From positions 3,078,073 through 3,142,072 of the forward strand of contig NZ_CP011975.1 of the NCBI RefSeq assembly GCF_001047675.1: a DNA stretch of 64,000 nucleotides. The letters are read 5' to 3'. The translations under genes were made by a program, and so were the position numbers. The notes below the pieces were generated by a model that worked only from the letters and a program-made list of their open reading frames with translations, was not told the DNA's origin and searched no databases. Positions 20,758-30,659 of this stretch are shown piece after piece. Numbering within the stretch: the first letter of the stretch is position 1; every line of letters starts with the position of its first letter. The stretch is from Yersinia aleksiciae (GTDB lineage: Bacteria; Pseudomonadota; Gammaproteobacteria; Enterobacterales; Enterobacteriaceae).

Positions 20758-22521
20758 TTAGTAACCAATGGCCGCACCCGCAGGGCGGCGAACATCGTTG
20801 GCCCCGTAGAGATAACCTTCGCGCACTTTGCCGGAGACGGCAGAGTCATTCCCCGAGTTAGCAGGGCTGACACCCTCCACGCCAGCCAAACCGACCAGAA
20901 TCAGTTCAGTCGCGCCCCACGGATTCTGCTCAACCATCTTATATCCCATCGTTTTCAGTAGGTTAAGACTGTCTGCGGAGACGCCACGCTGCTCGTAATA
21001 AACCTCGTCGGGTAACCATTGGTGATGAATGCGTGGGGCATCCACCGCCTCTTGGGGGGTCATACCCTGATCAATCACATTCAATGCCGTTTGTAAGGTA
21101 ATCGTGATGATTCGTGAACCGCCCGGTGAACCTAATACCATGAATGTCTTACCATCCTTAGTCACCAGTGTCGGGCTCATGGACGATAGTGGGCGCTTAC
21201 CGGGGGCGATGGCATTAGTCGCTCCCTGAACTAAGCCATACATATTTTGCTCACCCACTTTAACCGTAAAATCATCCATTTCATCATTGAGGAAGAAGCC
21301 GGTACCGGGTGCAATGACCACAGCACCAAAACGGCCATTTACCGTGTAGGTGGTCGAGACGGCGTTACCTTCATGATCGACGATGGAGTAGTGAGTTGTT
21401 TCCGGTTTTTCATGGGGTTGCATACCCGGCTGCACTTCTACAGATGGGGTCGCTTTGTTAGCGACGATCTGCTTGCGGATGTCTGCGGCATAGCTTTTAC
21501 TCAGCAGGCGGTCAATCGGGTTTTTGACAAACTCTGGGTCACCGAGGAAGGTATTACGGTCCATATAGGCATGGCGCATCGCTTCTGTCAGCGTATGAAT
21601 GTAGGCGGCGGAGTTAAAGCCCATACTTTTCAGGTCATAGCCCTCAAGCACATTCAATGTTTCACATAATGTCACGCCACCAGAGCTAGGTGGAGGGGAG
21701 GACACAAATTTATAACCACGATAGCTACAGGTAATGGGCGCAGTTTCAGTGATTTTATAGTTGGCAAAATCAGCCGCGGTGAGAATCCCACCACCTTTCT
21801 TCGCTGCCGCTTCTACTGCCTGCGGTATCTTGCCCTGATAAAATGCATCCGGTCCCTTCTCCGAGATAGCGGTTAATGTCTCCGCCAGATCTGTCTGAAT
21901 CAGGCGATCTCCCGGTTGCAGGGCTTCGCCATCTTTACGTAGGAAAATACGCGCAGATTCTGGATCCTGACGGAAGCGTTTGACGGTGGTATCCAGAATG
22001 TCAGTATCGGCGCGGGTCAATATAAAACCTTCGCGAGCCAACTTAATTGCTGGTGCCATGACTTGCTGGCGGGTCAATTTACCGTATTTCTTTTGTGCGC
22101 TGTCCATCCCCAAAACAGTGCCGGGAACACCCGCAGCCAGATAGCCATACAAACTGGCATCTTTGGTCACTTTACCCTCTTTATCCAAATACATATCAGC
22201 ACTGGCAGCGGCAGGTGCGGTTTCACGGAAATTGATGAATGTATCGGTTCCATCAGCAAGGTGAATGGTCATAAAACCACCACCGCCGATATTACCGCAG
22301 CACGGATTCACCACCGCTTGCGCATACCCCACGGCAACCGCAGCATCAATCGCGTTTCCACCCATTTTCAAAATATCGGTCCCGACTTGTGAAGCCAGAT
22401 ATTGGGAAGTCACAACCATGCCATTTTTCGCTTCTACTGCGGGTGTTGAGGCTGCATGTAGCGTGCTACTCACCAGTAAAGCCAATACAGCCAAGGGCTT
22501 ATTCCATTTTCTCAAAAGCAT
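20758..22521 (-). CDS. ggt: Gamma-glutamyltranspeptidase (periplasmic)
   Basis: Cleaves the gamma-glutamyl bond of glutathione and related peptides in the periplasm. The 587-aa precursor begins MLLRKWNKPLAVLALLVSSTLHAAS, a signal peptide. It is expected to self-cleave before Thr375 in ETTHYSIVD, the N-terminal nucleophile of the small subunit. The substrate-site text PLSSMSPT and GSPGGSRII is present. I start at 22521 because CAGGAG precedes it and the signal peptide then comes first; the frame runs 31 codons further upstream. Confidence 0.94.
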   Translation of the reverse strand: MLLRKWNKPLAVLALLVSSTLHAASTPAVEAKNGMVVTSQYLASQVGTDILKMGGNAIDAAVAVGYAQAVVNPCCGNIGGGGFMTIHLADGTDTFINFRETAPAAASADMYLDKEGKVTKDASLYGYLAAGVPGTVLGMDSAQKKYGKLTRQQVMAPAIKLAREGFILTRADTDILDTTVKRFRQDPESARIFLRKDGEALQPGDRLIQTDLAETLTAISEKGPDAFYQGKIPQAVEAAAKKGGGILTAADFANYKITETAPITCSYRGYKFVSSPPPSSGGVTLCETLNVLEGYDLKSMGFNSAAYIHTLTEAMRHAYMDRNTFLGDPEFVKNPIDRLLSKSYAADIRKQIVANKATPSVEVQPGMQPHEKPETTHYSIVDHEGNAVSTTYTVNGRFGAVVIAPGTGFFLNDEMDDFTVKVGEQNMYGLVQGATNAIAPGKRPLSSMSPTLVTKDGKTFMVLGSPGGSRIITITLQTALNVIDQGMTPQEAVDAPRIHHQWLPDEVYYEQRGVSADSLNLLKTMGYKMVEQNPWGATELILVGLAGVEGVSPANSGNDSAVSGKVREGYLYGANDVRRPAGAAIGY

Positions 22522-22940
22522 TCTGACTCCTGTTATTTCCTGCCTGTCAGGGATTACCCAGTCATTTTTGTCTGGCAGCTTAAAATCGCTGCTTATGGAG
22601 TGCGCAAAACACACCCTGGTAATAATTAATAGCAGAATTAATTGTTATGGCAGCTAATTAATTGGCGGCAGAGGGTGGGGTGATGAGATGTAGCCAGACT
22701 GATAGGTTGTTTTTTATTTGGGTGAAATTAAGTTAAGTGAAGACAACTGATTGAAAATTAATGAGTATAACTAAGGCGGATACACTGGGAATAGGAATGA
22801 TTATTATATAGACGCGGCGGCGGGTGCTTGAAGCTGCCTGCTTTGGGCATTGTTCGAATCAGATAGAGAGTTGCTTTGAAATAGAGCAGATGTTGCCATA
22901 AAGCACTTTTTGCACGTTAAAGCTAAGCAGGTTCGGCATA
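22522..22940. other. Intergenic region between ahpC and ggt
   Basis: About 420 bases upstream of ggt. It contains the ggt promoter and otherwise AT-rich sequence with no convincing gene. A fragment near 22817-22850 (GCTTGAAGCTGC...) faintly recalls the end of the YPAL-like repeats, but it is too short to call. Confidence 0.35.
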
Positions 22941-22972
22941 AAAAAAGCCAGTCAGCGTAAGCTGACTGGCTT
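22941..22972 (-). terminator. Terminator of ahpC
   Basis: On the minus strand, arms at 22961-22972 and 22945-22956 (core GCCAGTCAGC/GCTGACTGGC) form a perfect 12-bp stem with a 4-base loop. A run of T (A at 22941-22946 on the plus strand) follows. Confidence 0.93.
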
Positions 22973-23011
22973 GATATCCCTCGAGCGAATCAGGGGCTGC
23001 CTAAACTGTTA

Positions 23012-23614
23012 TTACAGCTTAGAGGCGTTTTCAGACAGGTATTTAGCTACGCCATCTGGAGATGCGCCCATACCTGCTTTACCTTTTTCCCACTGCGCAG
23101 GGCAAACGTCGCCGTGCTCTTCGTGGAATTGCAGTGCGTCAACCATACGCAGCATTTCGTCGATGTTACGGCCCAGTGGCAGGTCGTTAACCACTTGGTG
23201 ACGAACGACGCCGTTTTTGTCGATCAGGAAAGAGCCGCGCAGTGCAACACCAGCATCTGGGTGCTCAATACCGTAGGCTTTCTGAATTTCACGTTTGATA
23301 TCAGCAACCATTGGGTACTTAACTTCACCAATACCGCCGTTATCAACTGGGGTTTTACGCCATGCGTTGTGAACAAACTCGGAGTCGAAAGAAACACCAA
23401 CAACTTCAACGCCACGTTTCTGGAATTCTTCGTAACGGTGGTCGAAAGCGATCAACTCTGAAGGACAAACGAAAGTGAAGTCCATTGGCCAGAAGAACAG
23501 GACGGCAGGGCGGCCGTTCAGGTGTTTTTTCAGGTTGAAGTTTTCAACGATTTCGCCGCTACCAAGAACAGCAGCTGCTGTAAAATCAGGGGCTTGACGA
23601 GTTACCAGAACCAT
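23012..23614 (-). CDS. Peroxiredoxin, Prx1-type 2-Cys (AhpC/TSA family)
   Basis: A thiol peroxidase that reduces hydrogen and organic peroxides. The 200-aa protein has the peroxidatic Cys50 in MDFTFVCPSE, an active-site Arg region, GGIG (93-96) and the resolving Cys171 in HGDVCPAQW. It resembles the eukaryote-like Prx1/TsaA subgroup more than E. coli AhpC (187 aa), and no ahpF reductase gene is adjacent. An exact OxyR half-site lies about 107-121 bases upstream. AACAGGAGT gives a strong ribosome site, and a strong terminator follows. It is often annotated ahpC in related genomes. Confidence 0.93.
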   Translation of the reverse strand: MVLVTRQAPDFTAAAVLGSGEIVENFNLKKHLNGRPAVLFFWPMDFTFVCPSELIAFDHRYEEFQKRGVEVVGVSFDSEFVHNAWRKTPVDNGGIGEVKYPMVADIKREIQKAYGIEHPDAGVALRGSFLIDKNGVVRHQVVNDLPLGRNIDEMLRMVDALQFHEEHGDVCPAQWEKGKAGMGASPDGVAKYLSENASKL

Positions 23615-23720
23615 AAATTACTCCTGTTAATAGGGATGGATTAACCAGTTGTCTTAAAAGTATCGGCACAGCATAGGTATTTAAGCGTAATGAATAAAGG
23701 GATAAATACCAATTGCTGTG

Positions 23721-23735
23721 ATAGCTTTTACCTAT
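23721..23735. promoter_or_regulatory. OxyR half-site upstream of the peroxiredoxin
   Basis: ATAG-CTTTTAC-CTAT (23721-23735) matches every defined base of the OxyR half-site ATAG-N-T-NNN-A-N-CTAT. A second half-site, spaced by 7 bases at 23743-23757, is weak. The location, about 110 bases before a peroxide-detoxifying gene, fits OxyR activation. Confidence 0.6.
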
Positions 23736-23837
23736 CGTTACAACGATTTTAGTTTCGTAGTCTTGCTAAGATACCCATTTTGCTAGAAAGCGCAAGTGGC
23801 TTAGTATCAATAGCCCTACAATGAACGGTGCTTTTAG

Positions 23838-24419
23838 CTAAATCTGCTGACGTTTCGCCTGCAACATCATTGCAGGATAAAATGCCCAGAACAGTTGCTC
23901 TAACGGCTGATAGTGTTGCTCTATGTCGTGAAAAGAGCCTGCAAGCGCCACCAGTTTGGGGCGACGGTTAGCCATACCCTGTAACACATCAGCTATAAAG
24001 GGTAGTTCAGCATAACGCTCCAGCCAACGCTCTGGCCACAAATAGGCGTTGAGGTTCTGAAAACCTGTGGGTGTCTGCTGCAAATGGGGCAAAATCTGGC
24101 TTTGGGCATCTTGGATAAAATCAGGCAGCGTACAGTCAGGTACCAGTTTATCCCAATGACGGGCGAGAAAATGGTCCCACAGCACATCTAGCGTAATAGG
24201 GGCAACCCGACGATAATCAGCACTGAAATAGGTCCGCGCTTCTTTCACCAACGGCAAGGTATCAGTCATCACATCAACGCGACGATGCATCATTATACCC
24301 GCTACAACGTCAGGGGTGTATTCACCCTGTGGATTACCACGGACAAAATCTGCCAGCAGATTACCGAGTAAAGAGCTGTCAGCCAGTGTGGCGAGATGGA
24401 GATGGGCGAGAAAGTTCAT
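23838..24419 (-). CDS. acpH: ACP phosphodiesterase
   Basis: Removes the 4'-phosphopantetheine group from acyl carrier protein. The 193-aa protein equals the E. coli AcpH length and shows [26 protein letters not shown] text, with the HD-like metal residues in NFLAHLHLA and [13 protein letters not shown], then [18 protein letters not shown]. The start at 24419 is set by the conserved MNFLAH beginning. It is divergent from queA, as in E. coli, with a palindromic repeat between the two genes. Confidence 0.93.
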   Translation of the reverse strand: MNFLAHLHLATLADSSLLGNLLADFVRGNPQGEYTPDVVAGIMMHRRVDVMTDTLPLVKEARTYFSADYRRVAPITLDVLWDHFLARHWDKLVPDCTLPDFIQDAQSQILPHLQQTPTGFQNLNAYLWPERWLERYAELPFIADVLQGMANRRPKLVALAGSFHDIEQHYQPLEQLFWAFYPAMMLQAKRQQI

Positions 24420-24429
24420 GCCCCGAGTA

Positions 24430-24557
24430 TATACCCTTCTTGCTTGAAGTTGCAGCGGTGTTAGTTTGCACTTACGTACCCGAATCACTGATGTGGGTCA
24501 GCTCATCGGGAGCTACTCGTTTGCAGCCTACCTGCAACGCCCACTATTTTGGGTATA
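24430..24557. repeat. Complete YPAL-like palindromic repeat
   Basis: This 128-base element is bounded by TATACCC (24430-24436) and GGGTATA (24551-24557). Its subterminal arms GAAGTTGCAG and CTGCAACG are complementary, and its centre is CACTGATGTGGGTCAGCTC. It can fold into a long hairpin and lies between the divergent genes acpH and queA. Related copies are at 6118-6214, 26998-27075 and 40643-40715. The family name is from memory of Yersinia miniature repeats. Confidence 0.8.
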
Positions 24558-24686
24558 GCAAATGACTGCCAATTATCCTTATTTCTTGCAGCCTGCCCCT
24601 GAGGGCTCTAGACTAGCGGCCTGTTTTTGTGTACCTGCCCATCATCTCGGTTGGTTCGGGTCTGTCCTAATATGAAGTGGAAAGCC

Positions 24687-25757
24687 ATGCGTGTTGCCGA
24701 TTTTTCTTTTGAGCTACCGGAATCTCTGATTGCCCATTACCCCCAGTCCCAGCGTAGCGGATGCCGCTTATTGTCACTGGATGGCCCAACGGGAACCTTA
24801 ACGCACGGCATTTTCACTGATTTGCTGGATAAACTAGAACCCGGTGATCTGCTGGTCTTCAACAATACCCGGGTTATTCCGGCTCGCCTGTTTGGCCGTA
24901 AAACCAGTGGCGGTAAGCTTGAAGTGCTGGTTGAACGTGTTTTGGATGACCATCGCGTTCTAGCCCATGTTAAAGCTTCAAAATCACCTAAACCCGGTAC
25001 AGAGCTGCTATTAGGTGATGACGAAAGTATCCGAGCCACCATGCTGGCAAGGCATGACACACTGTTTGAGCTGCGGTTTGACGATGAGCGGGATGTTTTC
25101 ACCATCCTGAATGCTGTTGGCCATATGCCTTTGCCTCCTTATATTGATCGCCCTGACGAAGACGCCGATCGCGAGCTATACCAAACGGTATACAGTGAGC
25201 GCCCTGGTGCGGTTGCTGCGCCAACCGCTGGGCTGCATTTTGATGAGCCGATGCTGGCAGCATTGCGAGAAAAAGGCATTGAGATGGCCTTCGTGACCTT
25301 GCATGTCGGCGCTGGGACGTTCCAACCAGTACGAGTTGACACCATCGAAGAGCATATAATGCACTCCGAATATGCAGAAGTGCCCCAAGAGGTCGTCGAT
25401 GCTGTTTTGGCGTGTAAAGCCCGTGGCAAGCGCGTGGTCGCTGTCGGCACTACCTCAGTACGTTCATTGGAAAGTGCCGCCAAAGCTACGGAGAACGGCC
25501 TGATTGCCCCTTTCTTTGGTGATACCCGTATCTTTATTTATCCAGGCTATGAATATCAGGTTGTGGATGCTCTGGTCACCAATTTCCATTTACCTGAATC
25601 AACATTGATAATGCTGGTTTCTGCTTTCGCAGGTTATAAAAATACCATGAATGCTTATCAGCAGGCTGTGGCAGAACAATACCGCTTTTTCAGTTATGGC
25701 GATGCAATGTTCATCAGCCGTAATCCACAGGCACCGCAAGAGACGGTTAACCTGTAA
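24687..25757 (+). CDS. queA: tRNA preQ1(34) S-adenosylmethionine ribosyltransferase-isomerase
   Basis: Transfers and isomerises the ribosyl group of SAM onto preQ1 in tRNA, giving epoxyqueuosine. The 356-aa protein has the E. coli length and text: [70 protein letters not shown] and [17 protein letters not shown]. The start at 24687 is set by MRVADFSF; the frame is open to 24627. It is followed by tgt, the enzyme of the previous step in queuosine synthesis, so the pair forms a pathway cluster. Confidence 0.96.
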   Translation: MRVADFSFELPESLIAHYPQSQRSGCRLLSLDGPTGTLTHGIFTDLLDKLEPGDLLVFNNTRVIPARLFGRKTSGGKLEVLVERVLDDHRVLAHVKASKSPKPGTELLLGDDESIRATMLARHDTLFELRFDDERDVFTILNAVGHMPLPPYIDRPDEDADRELYQTVYSERPGAVAAPTAGLHFDEPMLAALREKGIEMAFVTLHVGAGTFQPVRVDTIEEHIMHSEYAEVPQEVVDAVLACKARGKRVVAVGTTSVRSLESAAKATENGLIAPFFGDTRIFIYPGYEYQVVDALVTNFHLPESTLIMLVSAFAGYKNTMNAYQQAVAEQYRFFSYGDAMFISRNPQAPQETVNL

Positions 25758-25796
25758 ATTTTAGGTCACACAAATTGTATATTTTCAAATGTATAG

Positions 25797-26975
<1,179 letters not shown>

Positions 26976-26997
26976 TTTTAAAATTACCATTTTTACA

Positions 26998-27075
26998 TAC
27001 CCAAAAGATTTCAGGACGCAGGAAGGCAGCAACCAAAAGTAGCTAAAACACCTGCGGTTTGAAAGATGACGGGTA
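26998..27075. repeat. Short YPAL-like palindromic repeat before yajC
   Basis: TACCC (26998) and GGGTA (ending 27075) bound 78 bases. The outer arms are inverted repeats of each other (TTTCA..CGCAGG on the left, CCTGCGG..TGAAAG on the right). The interior lacks the CCCGAATCAC core of the long form, so it looks like a deletion derivative. It lies in the tgt-yajC gap and would be transcribed as a hairpin. Confidence 0.6.
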
Positions 27076-27165
27076 TTTTATAGATTGAACAGTTACGATT
27101 TAACGTTACTGATTTTATCGCACTGATTTCACACTACTGATATTGATAACAATGAGGGAATTTTA

Positions 27166-27498
27166 ATGAGTCTTTTCATTTCCGATGCTGTCGCATCCGC
27201 TGGGGCTCCGGCTCAGAGCAGCCCGTACTCCCTGGTGATTATGCTGGTGGTATTTGGTCTGATTTTTTACTTCATGATCCTGCGTCCACAGCAAAAACGT
27301 GCCAAAGAACACAAAAAACTGATGGATTCTATCGGTAAGGGTGATGAAGTTTTAACCACGGGTGGTTTACTTGGTCGTGTTACTAAAGTTGCGGAAACGG
27401 GCTACATCGTTATCGCACTGAACGACACCACTGAAGTGATGATCAAACGTGACTTCGTTGCTGCCGTTTTACCGAAAGGTACAATGAAAGCTCTGTAA
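27166..27498 (+). CDS. yajC: Sec translocon accessory protein YajC
   Basis: A small inner-membrane partner of SecD-SecF in the Sec holotranslocon. The 110-aa protein has one membrane span (YSLVIMLVVFGLIFYFMIL, residues 22-40) and the conserved RPQQKRAKEHKKLMDS and KGDEVLTTGGLLGRV cytoplasmic domain, equal in length to E. coli. GAGGG precedes the ATG, and secD follows after 27 bases. Confidence 0.97.
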   Translation: MSLFISDAVASAGAPAQSSPYSLVIMLVVFGLIFYFMILRPQQKRAKEHKKLMDSIGKGDEVLTTGGLLGRVTKVAETGYIVIALNDTTEVMIKRDFVAAVLPKGTMKAL

Positions 27499-27525
27499 TT
27501 TTCGATTTTCCCGAAGGGAATTGCC

Positions 27526-29373
27526 GTGTTAAACCGTTATCCTTTGTGGAAGTATCTGATGCTGATCGTCGTGATCTTCGTCGGTCTGCTATATGCACTT
27601 CCCAACCTTTATGGTGAGGATCCGGCTGTTCAAATCACTGGTGCGCGAGGAATCGCCGCCAGTGAAACAACGCTGGTCCAAGTCCGTGACGTTTTAGAAA
27701 AAGACAACATAGCGAGCAAGTCCATTGCACTGGAAAATGGTGCAATCCTGGCTCGCTTTAAAGATCCTGACGTCCAGCTGCGAGCCCGTGAGGCACTTGT
27801 TGCTGCGATGGGAGATAAATACGTTATCGCGCTAAATCTGGCACCGGCAACACCTTCCTGGCTTGCCAAGTTGGGTGCTGAGCCGATGAAGCTGGGTCTT
27901 GACCTGCGTGGTGGTGTGCACTTCCTGATGGAAGTGGACATGGACACTGCGCTTGGCAAACTGCAAGAGCAAACGATGGATACCTTGCGCACTGATCTGC
28001 GTGAGAAAAATATCCCGTATGCGACAGTGCGTAAACTCGATAACTATGGTGTTGAAGTGCGTTTCCGCGACGATAAAACGCGCGATGACGCTATCAGCTA
28101 CCTCTCTTCCCGCCACCGAGATCTGGTGATTGGTTCTAATGGCAGCAATACTCTAAAAGCTGTGATGACCGATGACCGTCTGCGAGAAGCGCGCGAATAT
28201 GCGGTTCAGCAAAACATTACGATCCTGCGTAACCGGGTTAACCAACTAGGTGTAGCCGAGCCGTTGGTTCAGCGTCAGGGTTCAGATCGTATTGTGGTTG
28301 AGTTACCGGGTATCCAGGACACTGCGCGTGCCAAAGAGATTCTTGGTGCGACAGCAACGCTGGAATTCCGTCTGGTAAACAGCAATGTTGATGCCTCTGT
28401 TGCCGCCACTGGCCGCGTGCCGGGCGATTCAGAAGTCAAAAATACCCGTGAAGGCCGCCCGGTTGTCTTGTACAAGCGCGTTATCTTAACCGGTGACCAT
28501 ATTACCGATTCAACCTCCAGTACTGACGAATATAACCAAGCTCAGGTTAATATTTCGCTCGACAGCGCGGGTGGTTCTCTGATGTCTAATTTTACCAAAG
28601 ACAATATCGGCAAGCCGATGGCGACTTTGTTCGTAGAATATAAAGACAGCGGTAAAAAAGATGCTAATGGCCGGGCGATTCTGGTTAAGCAGGAAGAAGT
28701 TATCAACGTTGCGACCATTCAGTCGCGTTTGGGTAACAGCTTCCGCATTACTGGCATTGATAACCCGACTGAAGCTCGTCAGCTTTCTCTGTTATTACGT
28801 GCGGGTGCATTGATTGCCCCAATCCAAATCGTGGAAGAGCGGACTATCGGGCCAACTTTGGGTTCACAAAACATTACCCAAGGTCTGGAAGCCTGCTTGT
28901 GGGGTCTAGCAGTCTCTATCCTGTTTATGGTGGTTTACTATCGTAAGTTTGGTGTGATTGCCAGTACTGCATTGTTGGCTAACTTGGTGTTAATCGTGGG
29001 CGTGATGTCCCTGCTGCCAGGGGCGACATTAACTATGCCGGGTATTGCCGGGATCGTCTTGACGCTAGCAGTAGCAGTTGATGCTAACGTACTGATTAAC
29101 GAGCGAATAAAAGAAGAGTACAGAAACGGGCGGACGATCCAGCAAGCGATTCATGAAGGGTACAAAGGTGCCTTCTCAAGTATCGTCGATGCGAACGTAA
29201 CGACGTTGATCACAGCGATTATTCTTTATGCTGTGGGTACCGGTTCGATTAAAGGCTTTGCCATTACAACCGCCATTGGTGTTGTAACGTCAATGTTCAC
29301 CGCAATAGTCGGTACTCGTGCCATCGTCAACCTGCTTTACGGCGGCAAGCGCATTAACAAGCTGTCTATTTGA
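27526..29373 (+). CDS. secD: Protein translocase subunit SecD
   Basis: With SecF it uses the proton gradient to complete protein export through SecYEG. The 615-aa protein starts at GTG. It has an N-terminal span ([21 protein letters not shown]), a large periplasmic domain with the D1 motif [16 protein letters not shown], and five C-terminal spans with [24 protein letters not shown] site precedes the GTG, and the stop overlaps the ribosome site of secF. Confidence 0.97.
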   Translation: MLNRYPLWKYLMLIVVIFVGLLYALPNLYGEDPAVQITGARGIAASETTLVQVRDVLEKDNIASKSIALENGAILARFKDPDVQLRAREALVAAMGDKYVIALNLAPATPSWLAKLGAEPMKLGLDLRGGVHFLMEVDMDTALGKLQEQTMDTLRTDLREKNIPYATVRKLDNYGVEVRFRDDKTRDDAISYLSSRHRDLVIGSNGSNTLKAVMTDDRLREAREYAVQQNITILRNRVNQLGVAEPLVQRQGSDRIVVELPGIQDTARAKEILGATATLEFRLVNSNVDASVAATGRVPGDSEVKNTREGRPVVLYKRVILTGDHITDSTSSTDEYNQAQVNISLDSAGGSLMSNFTKDNIGKPMATLFVEYKDSGKKDANGRAILVKQEEVINVATIQSRLGNSFRITGIDNPTEARQLSLLLRAGALIAPIQIVEERTIGPTLGSQNITQGLEACLWGLAVSILFMVVYYRKFGVIASTALLANLVLIVGVMSLLPGATLTMPGIAGIVLTLAVAVDANVLINERIKEEYRNGRTIQQAIHEGYKGAFSSIVDANVTTLITAIILYAVGTGSIKGFAITTAIGVVTSMFTAIVGTRAIVNLLYGGKRINKLSI

Positions 29374-29383
29374 GGAGTACGTT

Positions 29384-30352
29384 GTGGCACAGGATTATAC
29401 TGTTGAACAACTGAACTATGGCCGTAGAGTCTATGACTTTATGCGCTGGGATAACGTTGCTTTCGGCATCTCGTTGCTGCTGTTGGTCGCATCGATTGCG
29501 GTGATGTCCACCAAAGGGTTCAACTGGGGTCTTGATTTCACCGGTGGTACGGTGATTGAAATTAACCTGGAAAAACCTGCCGATCTGGATCAACTGCGCG
29601 ACACGCTGGAAAAGGCGGGTTTTGAATCGCCAATCTTGCAAAACTTTGGCAGCACTCGTGATGTGATGGTACGTATGCCACCTGCCACCGGGACTGCCGG
29701 GCAGGAACTGGGTAACAAAGTCATATCTGTTATCAATGAGTCAGTTGATAAGAATGCATCGGTAAAACGTATCGAGTTCGTTGGGCCAAGTGTGGGCAGT
29801 GATTTAGCCCAGGCGGGTGGCATGGCGTTACTGGTAGCGTTGCTGTGTATTCTGGTTTATGTCGGTTTCCGTTTTGAATGGCGTCTGGCGTTGGGGGCGG
29901 TTATCGCTCTGGCCCATGACGTGGTCATTACCATGGGGATCTTGTCGTTGTTCCATATTGAGATTGACTTAACCATCATCGCTTCATTGATGTCGGTTAT
30001 CGGTTACTCACTTAACGACAGTATTGTGGTATCAGACCGTATTCGTGAGAACTTCCGCAAGATTCGCCGCGGTACACCTTACGAAATCATGAACGTGTCT
30101 CTGACCCAGACTTTAAGCCGTACTATCATGACATCTGCAACCACGCTGATGGTGGTATTGATGCTGTTTATCTTCGGTGGTGCGATGCTGCAAGGCTTCT
30201 CACTGACGATGCTGATCGGTGTTTCCATCGGTACAGTTTCATCCATCTACGTAGCGTCCGCGCTGGCGTTGAAACTGGGTATGAAACGCGAGCATATGTT
30301 GCAGCAGAAAGTTGAGAAAGAGGGCGCAGACCAGCCTTCAATTCTGCCTTGA
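29384..30352 (+). CDS. secF: Protein translocase subunit SecF
   Basis: Partner of SecD. The 322-aa protein begins with GTG at 29384 ([19 protein letters not shown]), chosen because it matches the E. coli start and TGAGGAG precedes it. It has a first span after residue 26, the motif [15 protein letters not shown], a periplasmic domain, and five spans with [17 protein letters not shown]. It ends [10 protein letters not shown], identical to E. coli. A strong terminator follows, before the AT-rich islet. Confidence 0.97.
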   Translation: MAQDYTVEQLNYGRRVYDFMRWDNVAFGISLLLLVASIAVMSTKGFNWGLDFTGGTVIEINLEKPADLDQLRDTLEKAGFESPILQNFGSTRDVMVRMPPATGTAGQELGNKVISVINESVDKNASVKRIEFVGPSVGSDLAQAGGMALLVALLCILVYVGFRFEWRLALGAVIALAHDVVITMGILSLFHIEIDLTIIASLMSVIGYSLNDSIVVSDRIRENFRKIRRGTPYEIMNVSLTQTLSRTIMTSATTLMVVLMLFIFGGAMLQGFSLTMLIGVSIGTVSSIYVASALALKLGMKREHMLQQKVEKEGADQPSILP

Positions 30353-30385
30353 TGTTATTGGCTTAATAGCGTTAGTTGCAGTATT

Positions 30386-30430
30386 AGCCCTGAAATATCA
30401 TCTTAATTGGTGGTATTTCAGGGCTTTTTT
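30386..30430 (+). terminator. Terminator of yajC-secDF
   Basis: AGCCCTGAAATATCA (30386-30400) pairs with TGGTATTTCAGGGCT (30411-30425), a 15-bp stem with one G-U pair and a 10-base loop. Six T follow. It marks the left boundary of the secF-nrdR islet. Confidence 0.95.
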
Positions 30431-30564
30431 ATTCGTGTGCTTATGATGTTTTTTTGTTGCTAATTATTAATTTGCATATTATTTTTTAAATAAATAATGT
30501 TAATAATATTATTTGTAGGTCTGAAATATCCCCTCCCTAAAATTACTTTCCTCAAATTAGTGCG

Positions 30565-30659
30565 TTAGTTTGATAGCAATCTTATTTTTATAACGGTATT
30601 TCTATATACCTGTCTATCTTGGACAGGTACTAACTTGATTATTTTAGTGGAGTGATATT
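30565..30659 (+). promoter_or_regulatory. Upstream region shared with the second paralogue
   Basis: The 95 bases before the first islet gene align without gaps to the 95 bases before the second (32876-32970). TTAGTTTGATAGC starts both. CTGTCTATCTTGGACAG here aligns with CTGGCTATTTTAGATAG at the same offset (45 bases), and AGTGGAGT ends 7 bases before each ATG. This copy has an 8-bp inverted repeat, TACCTGTC (30607-30614) and GACAGGTA (30622-30629). I could not place a convincing -10/-35 pair. Confidence 0.65.

Noticed and set aside
21247..21669. 140-codon plus-strand frame inside ggt
   Set aside because: Lies wholly within the conserved ggt coding region and shows no protein-family features.
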